Positions 1-11,399 of a stretch of 64,000 nt of DNA are shown one piece after another (position 1 is the first letter of the stretch; each line of letters opens with the position of its first letter). The stretch is from positions 1 to 64,000 of the forward strand of contig RMBW01000083.1 in NCBI GenBank assembly GCA_004009845.1, written 5' to 3'. The position numbers and the translations under genes were made by a program. Origin of the DNA: Davidsoniella eucalypti (Eukaryota; Ascomycota; Sordariomycetes; Microascales; Ceratocystidaceae). The notes under the pieces were generated by a model that saw only the letters and a program-made list of their open reading frames with translations, was not told the origin of the DNA and made no database searches.

Positions 1-342
1 GAACTTTTATGATTCAAGCCCACACTGTTAGATATACCTTTGCAAATTCATCAATACAAGGGTAGCATAGTATTTTATATAAAGGTGCCCATATTATTGT
101 TTTAACTGAGGAGTCAAGAGAAGAGGATTGTATATACAACTACAGTGATATGTTAGTTCAAGAGCAACTCAATTCCTAATAACTATATATATCATTATGT
201 ATGTGCTGCTGATTTTCTCCAGTATTGTCTTTCAATAATGTGTGATACCGGCATACATAGCAGCCATATACAAGCGAACAATATTTATAAAGCTCTAAGG
301 TGAACTACAGCCACACAACAACACTGATGAACATACGTTCGT

Positions 343-978
343 TTAGCTCAACAAATATCTATATAGTCTCTCGACGCTTGCAATGGACGTAAAGTCGTCA
401 ATTATCAATGAAACAAAATACTTAACGTTACTAAAAACATACGATAATAACACTGAGCTTAGTGTGTCTATATCAGGTTTCAGCTTTAGTTTTATGTCTA
501 CACAGATTTCCATGTGAAAAAGGTAGATAAGTATTTCGGTGTTGCTCTCTACTATCGCCGAGGAAAGCAGTTGACCGATAGCATTGACAACATGAGCAAT
601 ACTCAACGTTTTTGCCATTCTAAAAACCTTTGTAATCTTTGTTATCACACTGCATCTTTGCATCAAAGATTTTAACTCATGGATATGGCATTCAAGACAG
701 AGGCAATTATGGACAACTGTAACAAGACTCGGGTTGAAACTGCTTACAAAGTTGAGAATTTCATCCATAACTATATACTTCAAAACAGTCATCATTTCAC
801 AGGAAATATTGTTTATAATTGCCCTATACAGTGTAGAAAAGTCAATCTTCTTCTCCTGGGTATCCTCTTTCATAGCTGATGCCAGAATCATATCTTCATT
901 TGTTAGTTCAGCTTCCGGGCCACAATAACAGCATTTATACATAACGCGTAGGCGGATATACACGTTGTAGTCATACAA
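343..978 (-). CDS. hypothetical protein, 211 codons, doubtful
   Basis: This is an uninterrupted 211-codon reading frame in an AT-rich repeat-laden stretch. I do not recognise a family. The predicted protein is leucine- and isoleucine-rich with a Cys-rich start (a KCCYC motif near residue 15). Its last third has helical blocks loosely like ankyrin-type repeats. No intron, TATA box or favourable start context stands out. The ORF could be the tail of a decayed ankyrin-like gene or a chance ORF. Its length in such AT-rich DNA is the only real argument for coding. Confidence 0.25.
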   Translation of the reverse strand: MYDYNVYIRLRVMYKCCYCGPEAELTNEDMILASAMKEDTQEKKIDFSTLYRAIINNISCEMMTVLKYIVMDEILNFVSSFNPSLVTVVHNCLCLECHIHELKSLMQRCSVITKITKVFRMAKTLSIAHVVNAIGQLLSSAIVESNTEILIYLFHMEICVDIKLKLKPDIDTLSSVLLSYVFSNVKYFVSLIIDDFTSIASVERLYRYLLS

Positions 979-2488
979 TACCTAGTATCAATACAAATAA
1001 CGTGAGGCATGAAAAAAGATACAGCTTGAATGCCATAAGTCCCATTTTGTTGATGATTATGATTCCACTTCAACTCGTCCATCTCCACATTGTGATCTAG
1101 GTAATCATTATAATTCTATTCTTTCTCACAATTTAATTTCTCTATTGTCTGAACAAATGTAATACCATGTAGTTTCTAGAATCTACGTGAGTGAAAATGG
1201 CTCAATCTATGGTGGATAGATCTCGAACTCCATGCATAGAACATCCATGCTTCAGATGTAGCTGATAACTTGTATTGGAAGCTAGAAATTATAGAGACAG
1301 TATGGCTAGTGCATCGTTCTTCTTGATGTACTCGGCATGTTTGGAGGTTCTCATAGCACTAGTAAAGCTGCCATTAATCCGGCAACCGCTCTGCATGGTG
1401 TTGAAACTCTCTAGAATCTTCTTGTGGATTATGCACAATTGTAACAAAAATACCCTTTCTGCAAGACCCCAATGCCCATTGTTGCAAGTTGTATCTTTGT
1501 ATCTACCTTCTTGACAATTTTCCTTCGGTCAATGAGTGTAACCATCTTCAGAGGCACAGAGAATTCTCATCCCCAGGCAACGGGACTAGACACTAGAACT
1601 ACCCTTTCATCACCTATATCATCTCACTGTATTATTCTGAGCATCCAAATGTATATTGACACGACATCAATTCCTGTTACAGATCAATATTTGCAGTTGA
1701 CCAACTAACTTAATGGAGTTTTCACGATGGAAAGTAGCAGGGACCAATCTTCAAGTAGATTTCGAGGATGCCACTCTTAAAACCATATGTTGAGAGAGAG
1801 ATATATAGTTATATATATATATATGCCTAGAGAGACCTTCCGGACTTGCCAAAACTAAACTCAAGAAATTCCTGTCGGAATCCACAGTGCCAGAAAAGAA
1901 AGTACACAGATGAAACTAGTCCGGCTAGTCAGTGTCTGCTTGGAGCCATTATTACTTGGGCCTTATCGAGAAGTGGTTTGTCAAGATTGTGCTCGGTAGA
2001 TGAATTGGATCATTTATGTAATCCTACTAGAATCTCTTATAGCAGGCTTGTTATCACCTTTTTCTTAACTACCGCTTCACGACTACTATACAATTCTAGA
2101 GATGGCGAGTAATTATGTTCTAAACTTGGAACATAGGCGGCTTCTCAAGGCTGAGCATTACTCAGGTATCTGTCTTGATTACTAATTCTCTATAATCTTC
2201 AACTTCTAATTTTCGTTTTCTGCCAAAGTCCTAACACCTTAATAGTAGCCAATGAAATAAGGCTTGAGGGCATTTTTGGTGCTCAGGGGACATATATGTA
2301 ATGAGATGCCAGAGTCAACAAAACAGACCTAGTTCGTAGGAAACGATATCGTCATATTTGCCATGTAGAAGCTCGAAGTTAACTATGTCTACTTAATTCG
2401 AGGCTTTAATGTCGGGCTTTTCCCTGCTTATATTGTTGTGTATAAGTCTCAATTTTCTTTTTGGGATGATACAACTTTACGTTAGATT
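979..2488. other. AT-rich stretch, no supported gene
   Basis: Only short overlapping ORFs without recognisable domains occur here. There is a TA microsatellite near 1808-1824. No gene, tRNA or clear mobile element can be supported. Confidence 0.5.
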
Positions 2489-2501
2489 AAAACTTGGTCT
2501 T

Positions 2502-2551
2502 ATCTTCGCTCTATAGCTCCATAAGATAAATGAATTAAAAAAAAAAACTTA
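2502..2551 (+). mobile_element. 50-bp micro-retroposon with 13-bp TSD
   Basis: The unit starts ATCTTC, contains CTCTATAGCTCC and ATAAGATAAATGAATT, and ends in an A-run. It is flanked by a perfect 13-bp direct repeat, AAAACTTGGTCTT, at 2489-2501 and 2552-2564. A short unit with an A-rich end and a 13-bp duplication is what target-primed reverse transcription produces. Four other copies with the same start lie at 15135, 17826, 29825 (-) and 41195 (-). It could be a heavily 5'-truncated LINE, but the shared start point argues for a discrete unit. Confidence 0.65.
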
Positions 2552-2580
2552 AAAACTTGGTCTTGGAGTATCTGCCCAAG

Positions 2581-3297
2581 ATTTGATTTGATTTGATTAT
2601 ATTTAACGTCTACCTAAATCACTAAGATCATACGACGCCGGATTGGATACCGGACAGATATTTAGAGTTGTGCCTGTATATTAAAGTTGTTTTGGCAAAT
2701 TTAAAGTGTAAAAACTAGTTTGAAATGTAGCGATAAGTGCAAAGCAAAGAAAGGTAATAGTACAGGAAATAGTAAAAAGAAGCAGTAAAAGCAATATGGA
2801 GGAAATAAGAAGAGCGAAAAACAAACCTTGTCACAGCTGTAGAATCATGAAAAGAAAGCAGCACCCAATCAAAACATCATTCTCCTCAGCCTCCGCTTGA
2901 CAAACTCAATAGTATGTGCGGGACGACGCCATCCCCTAGCCCCGAAGAACTAGTGGTCCATACCTCCACTATGAGCAGCAAAAACAAATACAAAAAAAAA
3001 AAAAAAAAAAAAAAAAGGAAAAAGGATGTAAAACATGAAAAACAAAACATCGAACAGCAAGGCAAATAAAACATACAAAAACATAAACAAAAACCACACC
3101 AAATCCTCCTCAGTCACTTCCCCCCTCCGCTGTACTTGTCTGGCCCGCTAATGGGGCCTCTTCTCTAGGCGCATGGGCTCTGTAGTGCCTCCATTTCACC
3201 TCTAATCTCTTGGCAAGATACTTGCATGAGCTCTCTTTCCTAAGTAGCTTTTTGACAAAGCTGGTCCGGAGTGGTCTCTTATTTCTGGGGCACGCCC
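2581..3297 (-). mobile_element. 5'-truncated LINE-like element, (AAATC)n tail, 14-bp TSD
   Basis: The element is bounded by perfect 14-bp direct repeats, AGTATCTGCCCAAG, at 2567-2580 and 3298-3311. Read on the minus strand it begins inside a short reading frame, about 60 codons ending in TGA at 3110-3112 and basic in composition, as expected for the end of a retroelement ORF. It continues through a T-rich run (poly-A on the plus strand, about 2992-3016) and a conserved 3' region, and ends in repeated AAATC units. The conserved 3' region is shared with elements at 12311-13052, 30343-30466 and about 36700-36851. Relative to those copies it carries about 220 extra bases at roughly 2669-2887. No reverse transcriptase domain is present, so non-LTR origin is inferred from tail, TSD and 5' truncation. 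Confidence 0.75.
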
Positions 3298-3311
3298 AGT
3301 ATCTGCCCAAG

Positions 3312-4247
3312 TTAGCGAATGAAGTTCATTTAGATCAACGAATTTAGGTGGACAAGGATTACTTCGCTTTTTTCTCTGGCTGACTAACTAGTTACAAGAA
3401 ATGTAATATATAGTTATCTTTACTTCCTTCGGCGAGACAGAGTTTCTTAGTGCTGCGAAAGGCCAACAATTAAGAAGTTAAGAGATGCGTGCCAAATCTA
3501 GATAATCTGATAATCTGATTTTGTTGGCCAATACTATGTTAGCCTTTGATAAATAATGACATTTAACTGATAGCCTAATCTCTCTGTAAAACCAATTAAA
3601 ACTTCTATTTACTTTGTGAATCATCATGGCATGAATGTTTGAGACAGTTTTGTTTCTCTTCAGTTGGTAATTCCTTTTTATATGTTGAGCTTGCTCAAAT
3701 ATCACTACGATAAATTATTCATTCTTTGAAATTTATTTTGTAAGTACTATCTAACTAACGGTTTTTAGTTTCAAACTATGTGTCGCTAGCTATGGTCATG
3801 TATGATGACAAGGCCAATGGCTATCAATTTGAAATTCTTCCTTTAGCTTATCACGACCTGATAGTCCGGCGTGCTGTGTGTATCGTTGCTGCCTTTCACC
3901 TCTCATCTGCACGACCGGAACTTCGCAAGCCAGCGGAAAAGAGCCGGGACGAAATCATAAGAACCGTGCGCCAAAATTCAGTGGAAAACCCACTTATGAA
4001 CGTGTCCGACTCGGACCATTCTGTTGCTATTGCTTGTGGGTGATCTAGTGACTGGGCATAGACATGACATTTCTACATAGAAGGTTATACACCATGTTTT
4101 GTTTTACAATGATGCGGACTTCCCACCTATATATCCCAGATGCCCGGTAAGCGAGCATGTCGATCACTTCGGTAGTTTGATATGCCAAGCCTTATAACAA
4201 AACAAACAATTACAGTGTCTTATTGAGGAATACACGATCCACAGCAT
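3312..4247. other. AT-rich spacer, no supported gene
   Basis: Short ORFs only, at 3478-3705 (-) and 3780-4043 (+), with no domain and no splice structure that extends them. Nothing else is recognised. Confidence 0.45.
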
Positions 4248-5423
4248 CTACATGATGATCGTGCCAACCAAATGTAAGTTCGACGTCCACCGTTCCCTAT
4301 CCAGCCAAAGTCTTGGTAAAGCTTTGATCCCACAGCATACATTCTGGTACCCTGTTGCATCTCCAATGAGCTTGAGAATGCTCATAAAGTATTCCCGATT
4401 TTCGGCCTTTTGCGCCTCTGCTGCGGTAATAGATAGCGGCCATACTACTGTATGGCTTCCCGGCGCCTCGAGATCTAACTGACTGAGCAGCTCTTGTATT
4501 CGGACAATATTCCCACTCAGCTTAAGATCGGGGTTTTCTTGGCTGGATGGAAGTTCACGGCAATGTAGTGCGCAAAGAACATAGATTTCGAACGACAGCC
4601 GGAATATGTTTTCTAGTATCTGAATATGGCTTCGGAGTTTGTCTTTAGGTGGTTCTGAACAGATGATGGCTTCCACTGGCCAAGTCTTGCCTGGTGGTCG
4701 GGGTGCATACTGCTCGATACTAGTCAGGGGTGCAAATAGAACTCTAGTGAAGCTCTCGATAGCGCGTCCAACGTCAAGAATCGGGAGTGTAAAAAATGGA
4801 ATTCTATAATGTAGTCAAACTATTGTTAGTCTCCTTCCTTGGAGTTTGATCCTGTATAGAGTGATCGCTGTCTCGTTTGGCAACTCATACCAGCATTTAC
4901 ATACCGCAAACAAACTAGTAGTGCCGGGGGTAGAGTGGGGGATAGGAAGAAGAAACTACTACTGTGACACAAACGACTTTAGCAGGTCCTTGTTCTCAGT
5001 CGTATGCTAGATTCGTTCCTGACACAGCGCCAGTACGAAAACCCGCAAACCCCGTTGACTAACTTTCTGTTCTATCAAAGTCGTTTGTAAAGCAGGACTA
5101 ACCCGCTCCTTTTCATTAAAAACTTGGCTCAAAAATGCTTCTTCCTGCAGAAGCGGTAGGCATATGTTTTGATTTTGAAAGAATAACTTGAGTAACTGCG
5201 CCCCCCACAGCTCGAGAAGCTTTTCTACTATCTTGAGTTTTTTTGGCACTGGGAGACGTTGACACCACCATTCCAAGAGGCTGTTTCTTGACACGAGCAA
5301 TAATTCCAGTCGACAGGTGTAACATTGCCAGGTAGTTAGCCATGACTTGAGAGTCACGGGTGACGTCGGGTCCAATTATATGGGCGTTTCCTCCCTCCTC
5401 GTCTTCGATCAGAATTGAAGTCT
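4248..5423 (-). pseudogene. broken fungal-specific (Zn2Cys6-type) transcription factor
   Basis: Three blocks on the minus strand match the order of fungal-specific transcription factors. The first, about 5420-5235, carries NAHIIGPDVTRDSQV, the linker typical after the Zn cluster. The second, about 5235-5010, is in another frame and carries KIVEKLLELWGAQLLKLFF and CLPLL, the start of the regulatory middle domain. The third, about 4805-4248, carries VVWPLSITAAEA and a W-D-R/E terminal motif, typical of the C-terminus. Blocks one and two are out of frame across an A7 run near 5233-5240. The second block later meets TAG near 5007, and a likely intron acceptor precedes the third block. The Zn2Cys6 exon is absent upstream, where the DNA becomes AT-rich. 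Loss of the DNA-binding domain plus a frameshift make this a relic. Confidence 0.8.
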
Positions 5424-5775
5424 GTTTATTAGTGCCTGTTTTTGACTTAGGTTTTAAGATTTTTATTTATTTATATAAAGGAATTTATAATCCCACAAAA
5501 GAGACATCATTTAGTAGGACATTTTGTTCCAACAATCATCTGAATGTAGCAATAAAAACAAAGTCCATGAAGCAAACTGAATCCAAATCGGATCCCAAAA
5601 AAAAAAAACGTGAGCCGTAAGGCATGCCACAACAAAGTATTTAATATACTTATGCTGTATAGAAAGATACAGACCAATCCCAAATATGTACTCGTCTAAC
5701 AACAAAACAGCCATCACCTTCCATCATCACCCGAACATACTCGATTTCCCGGACGCCAGTGGACACCTTCCACCA

Positions 5776-8066
5776 TTACCCGAATATGCGATCAAGCACA
5801 CGATCGTAGAGGCCAAGGTTTGTCTCCGGAATGTAACTGTTCTCGTATTCCTCGATTTCTCGAACGCCAGTGAACAGATCGACTTCCTCTGGGCGGCGCC
5901 AAGTTGTCCGCTTGACGATTTTGTACACGATGAACATCACAGGGAAGACACCGACCATGGTGTACGAAAACAGAAACGTCGTGACACTCCAGTGACCGGG
6001 GAGGAAGACGGCGTAGCCACCAACAAATGTCATGATTATCGTACCGACCAGGGAGTACCAGGCGGCAAAGGGCTGGAAAGCACTGGTGTACGGTAGGGTA
6101 TTCCGGTCGACACCCTGCGTCTTGCAGGCGTAGAAAAAGGCTAAGTATGCCGCGCTCATCACTGCAAAGTTCATCAGCTGTGACGCAGTGACCAGAGACA
6201 CAAACCACGTCAGAACCTTGGCCGAGCTAGAGCTGAGCTGAAGGAAACTCAGGAAAGCAACAGCCAAAACGGCAGCAGTACAGTAGTATGGCACTCCGTC
6301 TTTGTTGCAAGTGACGAAGAATCGCGGCGCCTTTCTTTCTAGAGCTAGACCAAGAAGAGAATGGGAAGCACAGTATACGTAACTGTTTCCGGCACTCTGT
6401 GAAATGAATGTGGTTAGTTGACTATATTTTGAAGAGATAAAAAACAAGGGAGACAAGACAAGGGATATGAAATTTGTGTGAAATCTATAGAGAGGTGGAA
6501 CTTACGAACGAAGCTGTGAGCACAAGTGCATTGATGATGTGGGGCAGAACTCCAATCTTGAGGCGAGCCATGGCAACGACATAGCTATTGGTATGTGTTA
6601 GTAAAACGGAAACACAAGAGAGCCTAATCTAACTCGATAGAGACTTGGAAGAACTTACGGGGAAGCCGCGGCACCTGGCTTGTCGTTGAGGAACGCATCG
6701 ATAAGGGTCTGATCGTCGTAGGGAAGCAGGATTCCAACACACAGCGCACCCAGGATGAAGAAGACAGTTAGACGATAGAAGACGGCGTTGTAGGCCTTGG
6801 GCAAGACTTGACGAGGGTTGATCGTCTCTCCAGCTGCCATGGAAACGTAGTCGGGACCAGCAATGATAAAAGAGGCCTGAATCAGGCACTGCATGAAACC
6901 AAGGAAGTACCCCAACTTTCCTGGGTAGTATAACGTGGTGAAGGCACCAGGATCTTTCCAGTAGCGGAAACCGAACCGATCACCAAGAGGATTTCCACCC
7001 AGCATGACGATGAAGGTGAAGATGATGAGAGCAACGATCAAAAGCATCTTACCCAGGGCGGCCCAGAATTCGACTTCGCCATACCACTTGACAGCCAGGA
7101 GGTTGATGACTCCATAGAGAACGACAATGATGGCAATGATCACTCCAGTAGGAATGGCTTCAGTCCAATACTGGATGATGACATTGCAGGCGACGATTTC
7201 AAACGGAACCATGGCAGCTTCGAAGATGAAGAAGTTCCAACCAGCAGCAAAACCAAAGGCCTCATCAATGTAGCGACCAGCAAACGTGATGAAAGGCGAT
7301 GAGATGGGCAGGTATGTGACCATCTCAGCCATGAAAGTGGTGACCGCAAGGATAATGGTACACCAGATTGAAAAGGCAATCAAGAGGGAGGCGGGGCCAC
7401 CCGCAATGAGACCTTTGCCTATTTGAACCTAGAAGACAACAGACAAAGTGGTAAGCGAACTGGTAGGCTACAACGATATGTCTGACAGACAGGGCAGGAG
7501 CATCAAAGGATATATGTAGCCATCTAGCCATGTGGCTAGATGGCTATTAGCAACCCGTTACTTATACTTACGTAGAGGGCGGTTCCAATGGTACCACCAA
7601 TGCCTGCATGAGAAGAAGCATGTTAGTCAATCAATCGAGTAATATAGGGCGGGAGGTAGGTTTCTTTGAGGAACACAGCGGATATTCCAAGGGAATGGAA
7701 GCGATATGGAAGATCGACCGACCGTGGGGCAATGGCTGTGCCACAGGGAAGAAGGCAAGAAGAACAATGGAAAACTGCAGAGAAAGGGTGGGGATGGTAG
7801 ATCTGTTGGAAGGGCGGATTGACAAGAGGGAAGAGCTGCTAGGGGGGACAATAGAAGTACGGAAAACACTTACCAATCAACTGGATATGGCGAGACCTCA
7901 GCTTGCGGTGCGTATGGTCCTTGTTCAAGCTCTCGTTGTCGGTGAGGACAACGGGCGAGTCGGTTAGCGACGAGCTGAAGAAGCTCATCGATCCCCTTTT
8001 CTCGGAATCGGCTACGTCGGCGACCGCCGTCGATTTGCCCGGAAGGGACCCGACGTCATGAACCAT
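5776..8066 (-). CDS. amino-acid permease (yeast amino-acid transporter family)
   Basis: Five exons join to a 564-aa protein: 8066-7874, 7603-7572 (32 nt), 7428-6659, 6584-6506 and 6396-5776. All introns are GT-AG and in phase. The protein is a plasma-membrane proton-coupled amino-acid importer of the fungal YAT/APC family. The N-terminus of about 64 residues is hydrophilic and Ser/Asp-rich. TM1 carries the diagnostic GIGGTIGTALYV followed by GGPASLL. The middle exon has the family signature NFFIFEAAMVPFEIVACNVI and IIAGPDYVSMAAGE. The C-terminal tail has FTGVREIEEYE and RVLDRIFG, usual for the family, as is the length. The start at 8066 has a good context (CACCATGG) and gives the expected hydrophilic N-terminus. 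An in-frame ATG at 8273 would add 69 unlikely hydrophobic residues. The amino-acid range is not deducible. GATA motifs about 90 bp upstream suggest nitrogen control. The gene is intact and isolated. Confidence 0.93.
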
Positions 8067-8152
8067 GGTGGAGATGGTGATTGGAAAGGCAAGATCCTGA
8101 TCTGTTATAGAAGTGGGCAAGGGGAAGGATGAGGGTGATAGCTGATATATAG

Positions 8153-8320
8153 GTGTGATAACGATAATAGAGGCAACTCGATTATTGGAGAAAGAGGCCG
8201 AGAAGCACAAAGTAAGGAATATGAAGGGAAATACTGATTGAGAAAGACGAGGTTGTTGTAGATGGAGAGTCAAGACAAGTGAATCTGAGTTTTGGGAGTG
8301 GACATGCTACACTCTTTATA
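8153..8320 (-). promoter_or_regulatory. permease upstream region with TATA box and GATA pair
   Basis: On the minus strand TATAAA lies at 8320-8315, about 250 bp before the permease ATG. Closer in, the plus strand reads TGATAACGATAATAG at about 8156-8170, two adjacent GATAA motifs of the kind bound by AreA-type nitrogen regulators. Motif presence is seen; function is inferred. Confidence 0.35.
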
Positions 8321-8329
8321 GAACACGAT

Positions 8330-11300
8330 ATTGTTGGGTGGCTATAAAGAGACAAGCTGAAGTCCTATAACTTCTAGGTGCCAAAAAGGTGTGTACTATG
8401 TAGTTGCCATGCTGCTGCGAGCAGACTAGCAAACTAGAGCGGCAAAAGTAGGCAACATAATCACAGATTAACACAGGCTTCTTTCTTGTCAGCTGAAGTC
8501 AAGACTTGTGCTATCAGCTGTATGCGTGTATGTAACGAAGCTTCAACAACGGCAAAATGTGTCAAAGATGCTGCATATTCTTCAAGCATTGGCATCAGTG
8601 CTTCTGCTTCTGCTCCTGTTTTTCTACTCGTACCTTTTGCTTCTGATTCTCTCCGGCTTCTACTACTCTTGGCCAATGTTAAGCCTGTCCTTGCTTTTTT
8701 TATATATATATTTTTTAATGTTTTTTTTATAGGGATTAGGTCCGACTAACCAATTAGCGACACTAAATTAACTCTTGTGCACAAGTGATTTTGCGGGGCC
8801 TGTCATCACAATCGAGGCCAAAGTTTTATAGTAGTAAATTTATTGTATGATGTGTTTGTGTAGGCGTATAATTATGACACCGTTTCCGCTATAAGGCTCT
8901 CTGTCGCCCTATCAGAAGGCCAGCATGGTTACTTTAGCGTGCCCCACAATCAACCTCCAATTGAGCTAGCTGCTATAGCGGCTCAACTAGGCCTAGCACA
9001 GCTTATCTCGTCTTCATAGTCGCTGAGCCGGCCAAATATAACTGTACATTCTTGACTACAAATATGATTACCAAAGTCGGGAAATCCATGCAAGTAAACA
9101 AGCCCATAAAATTGCCCCATGTGAACTGAAAACCACGCATCTGGCAAAAAATAAAAATAAAAATAAAAAAGACAGCTTTGAGTTTACAATGGCTAAATCC
9201 GTTCACGTATTTGTGGTGAATTCTCTGGGCTATTAAAGAAGATATCACAAAGCAGCCTAAACTACGTATGCGATATTTCTCTCTTTTCGAGATTGAATTT
9301 TATCGCCTCGATTACAATGCCACATACGGTTATAATACCTCAGATTTTATCTTAGCCTGGCTTCTCTTTCTCTTCGTCTTGGCTGTCCCACATGTTCCTG
9401 CAGATCAAATCCAGGTTGCATCCTTGTTCAATTCCGTGGGTTAACTCACTTGCAGGTTTTTGGCAGGCTTTTGAAGTCCGGCCATATCCCAAGTAATTTA
9501 CAGCTAGAGTTGCCCTGCAGTATAGAATATAGCACTCGTTATTTCTATGACGCCATAAGTGCATATGATTGCGAGAACAGCGACAAATATTTGGTTGTAG
9601 TTTTCCCTTGTCCTTGATATTATTTGATGCAAGATTTTACCAAAGACACAAGGATTCATAGGATGAATTGAACTTGTCTTCCTTTTCTCATCCCTTTCTC
9701 TCACCCCAGATTTTGGTAAAACAAACTTCAAGGCAAACGAACTTCTTCTATCTTGCTTACTCAAAACGTCACTCAATCAGTCCGATCAGGATGGCGTCTT
9801 TCTGGTAGCTCAAACCAGAGCTTATTGTGTTACATCTATTTCTAGAAAAGAATCTCAAATCTCAAGGCTGATGTTGCAATACTAGTAATCAAGCGTGTAA
9901 AAAGATCACCATAATCCCGTAGTTTATTGTGGTCAATTTTACAAAGTAACCAGTGAGTTATGACAAGAACATATTCCAACAAAATCACTCCTTTGTTCTA
10001 TCTAACCCTAAACATACATGTAGGGCACATCTACCATACTAAGGCTTATCTTGCATTCATTGTTTTATGCATAGTGAATTATGTACAGAACAGTTGCATA
10101 TAGATACAATACATTGTTCTATTACTTAGCTTTCGATCTTATGTGACTTACAATCTCGTTACTAGAAATCACTAATCATTCTACTACTAGTTTTAGTAAA
10201 TGTGAGACTTTACCTATATATTGAAATCTTTCTGTCATATTTCAACTTATACCACATCCCCTTCTCCATTTTCCCACATGCTATTCTTCTAGAATTACTA
10301 CAAATAGATATCTCTTTACCCAATGAAGTCTTATTATTACAAGCTATAATAGTAGTTGAATTGTTAAACAACCTTCAAGTTATTAGTAAAATTGAGTGAC
10401 TTCATTTCTATCAAATGCTTATTTCAATCTACACGAAAGTTCAGATCTACTTTAAGACGTTATATGAATTTACACTCCCAAGTTCTCATTATCATTTAAC
10501 TAGCCCCTAGCCTACACTGTTTATATCCTACACAAAAGCAATTTCTGTTATCCAGTAATCGTTTTCCTTGTTTTGAGTTTTTAATCATTTGTTTATATTT
10601 ACATCTCAATAACCCTTCTAACCCTTACAATAATATCCTATTTTCCGATCCCGCTTATCGAATTACATCCAAATATCTCATCTAGTTGCTAATATGACTA
10701 CGTAATTAAAATATAATTCTACTACCTTCATTTTCTAGAATTAAATAATAGACTTTTTCTTCATTTAAAAACTTCCATCTTGTTTACTATTAATACTCTT
10801 CACCTGTATCATACATTATCTGCATGGTTTTATTTCTCTTGTACTATTGTTACATATGTGATGTCTTTGTTAATCATTATGAATGATCATGAATTTACAA
10901 TTCATTGGTTATTTAATTCCGTTAAAGCCATTCATGCTTAATAGTGATAGTGTAGCGAACATATACTTAACCATGTATTCATTCACCCACTTAGCTCTGT
11001 GTATATTTCTTATTGTGTTTTCAATTGAATCTTCATCTACTATGCCATGAACCTAAAACTAAATATATCGTTTTATGCTAAAGCTATTCCTTGATTCATC
11101 AACTCCACCAGCTTCACTAATATACCCTTTGTCATTATATCTCTAACAGCCACTAGCTTTCTCAGTACTTGAATCTGTACTAAACATGCTAATTCTTCCA
11201 TGTAAATGACATCGTGAATCTCGATGATCTCCAACCACAGTGATACAATTGGAATATCTTTACATTCAGTTGAAATCCACCAGCACTAATGAGTTTACCT

Positions 11301-11380
11301 CTTGACTTATGATAATAATATAGCCTTTATTCACTGATGAATTAAAAATAAAAACAAAAACTTGTAGTACAAACACAGAT
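8330..11380. other. AT-rich gene desert
   Basis: This region is strongly AT-rich with simple tracts, for example (AAAAAT)n near 9147-9168 and TA/T runs near 8699-8730. It carries only short ORFs. I find no domain-bearing gene, tRNA or bounded mobile element. The composition is compatible with old RIP-degraded repeat DNA. Confidence 0.5.
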
Positions 11381-11399
11381 TTGGCAACACTTATAGCAG

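Noticed and set aside
5686..6096. 136-codon plus-strand ORF
   Set aside because: Antisense to the last exon of the amino-acid permease.
7839..8273. Upstream in-frame ATG at 8273 for the permease
   Set aside because: It would add a hydrophobic 69-residue extension unlike the family; ATG 8066 has the better context and expected N-terminus.
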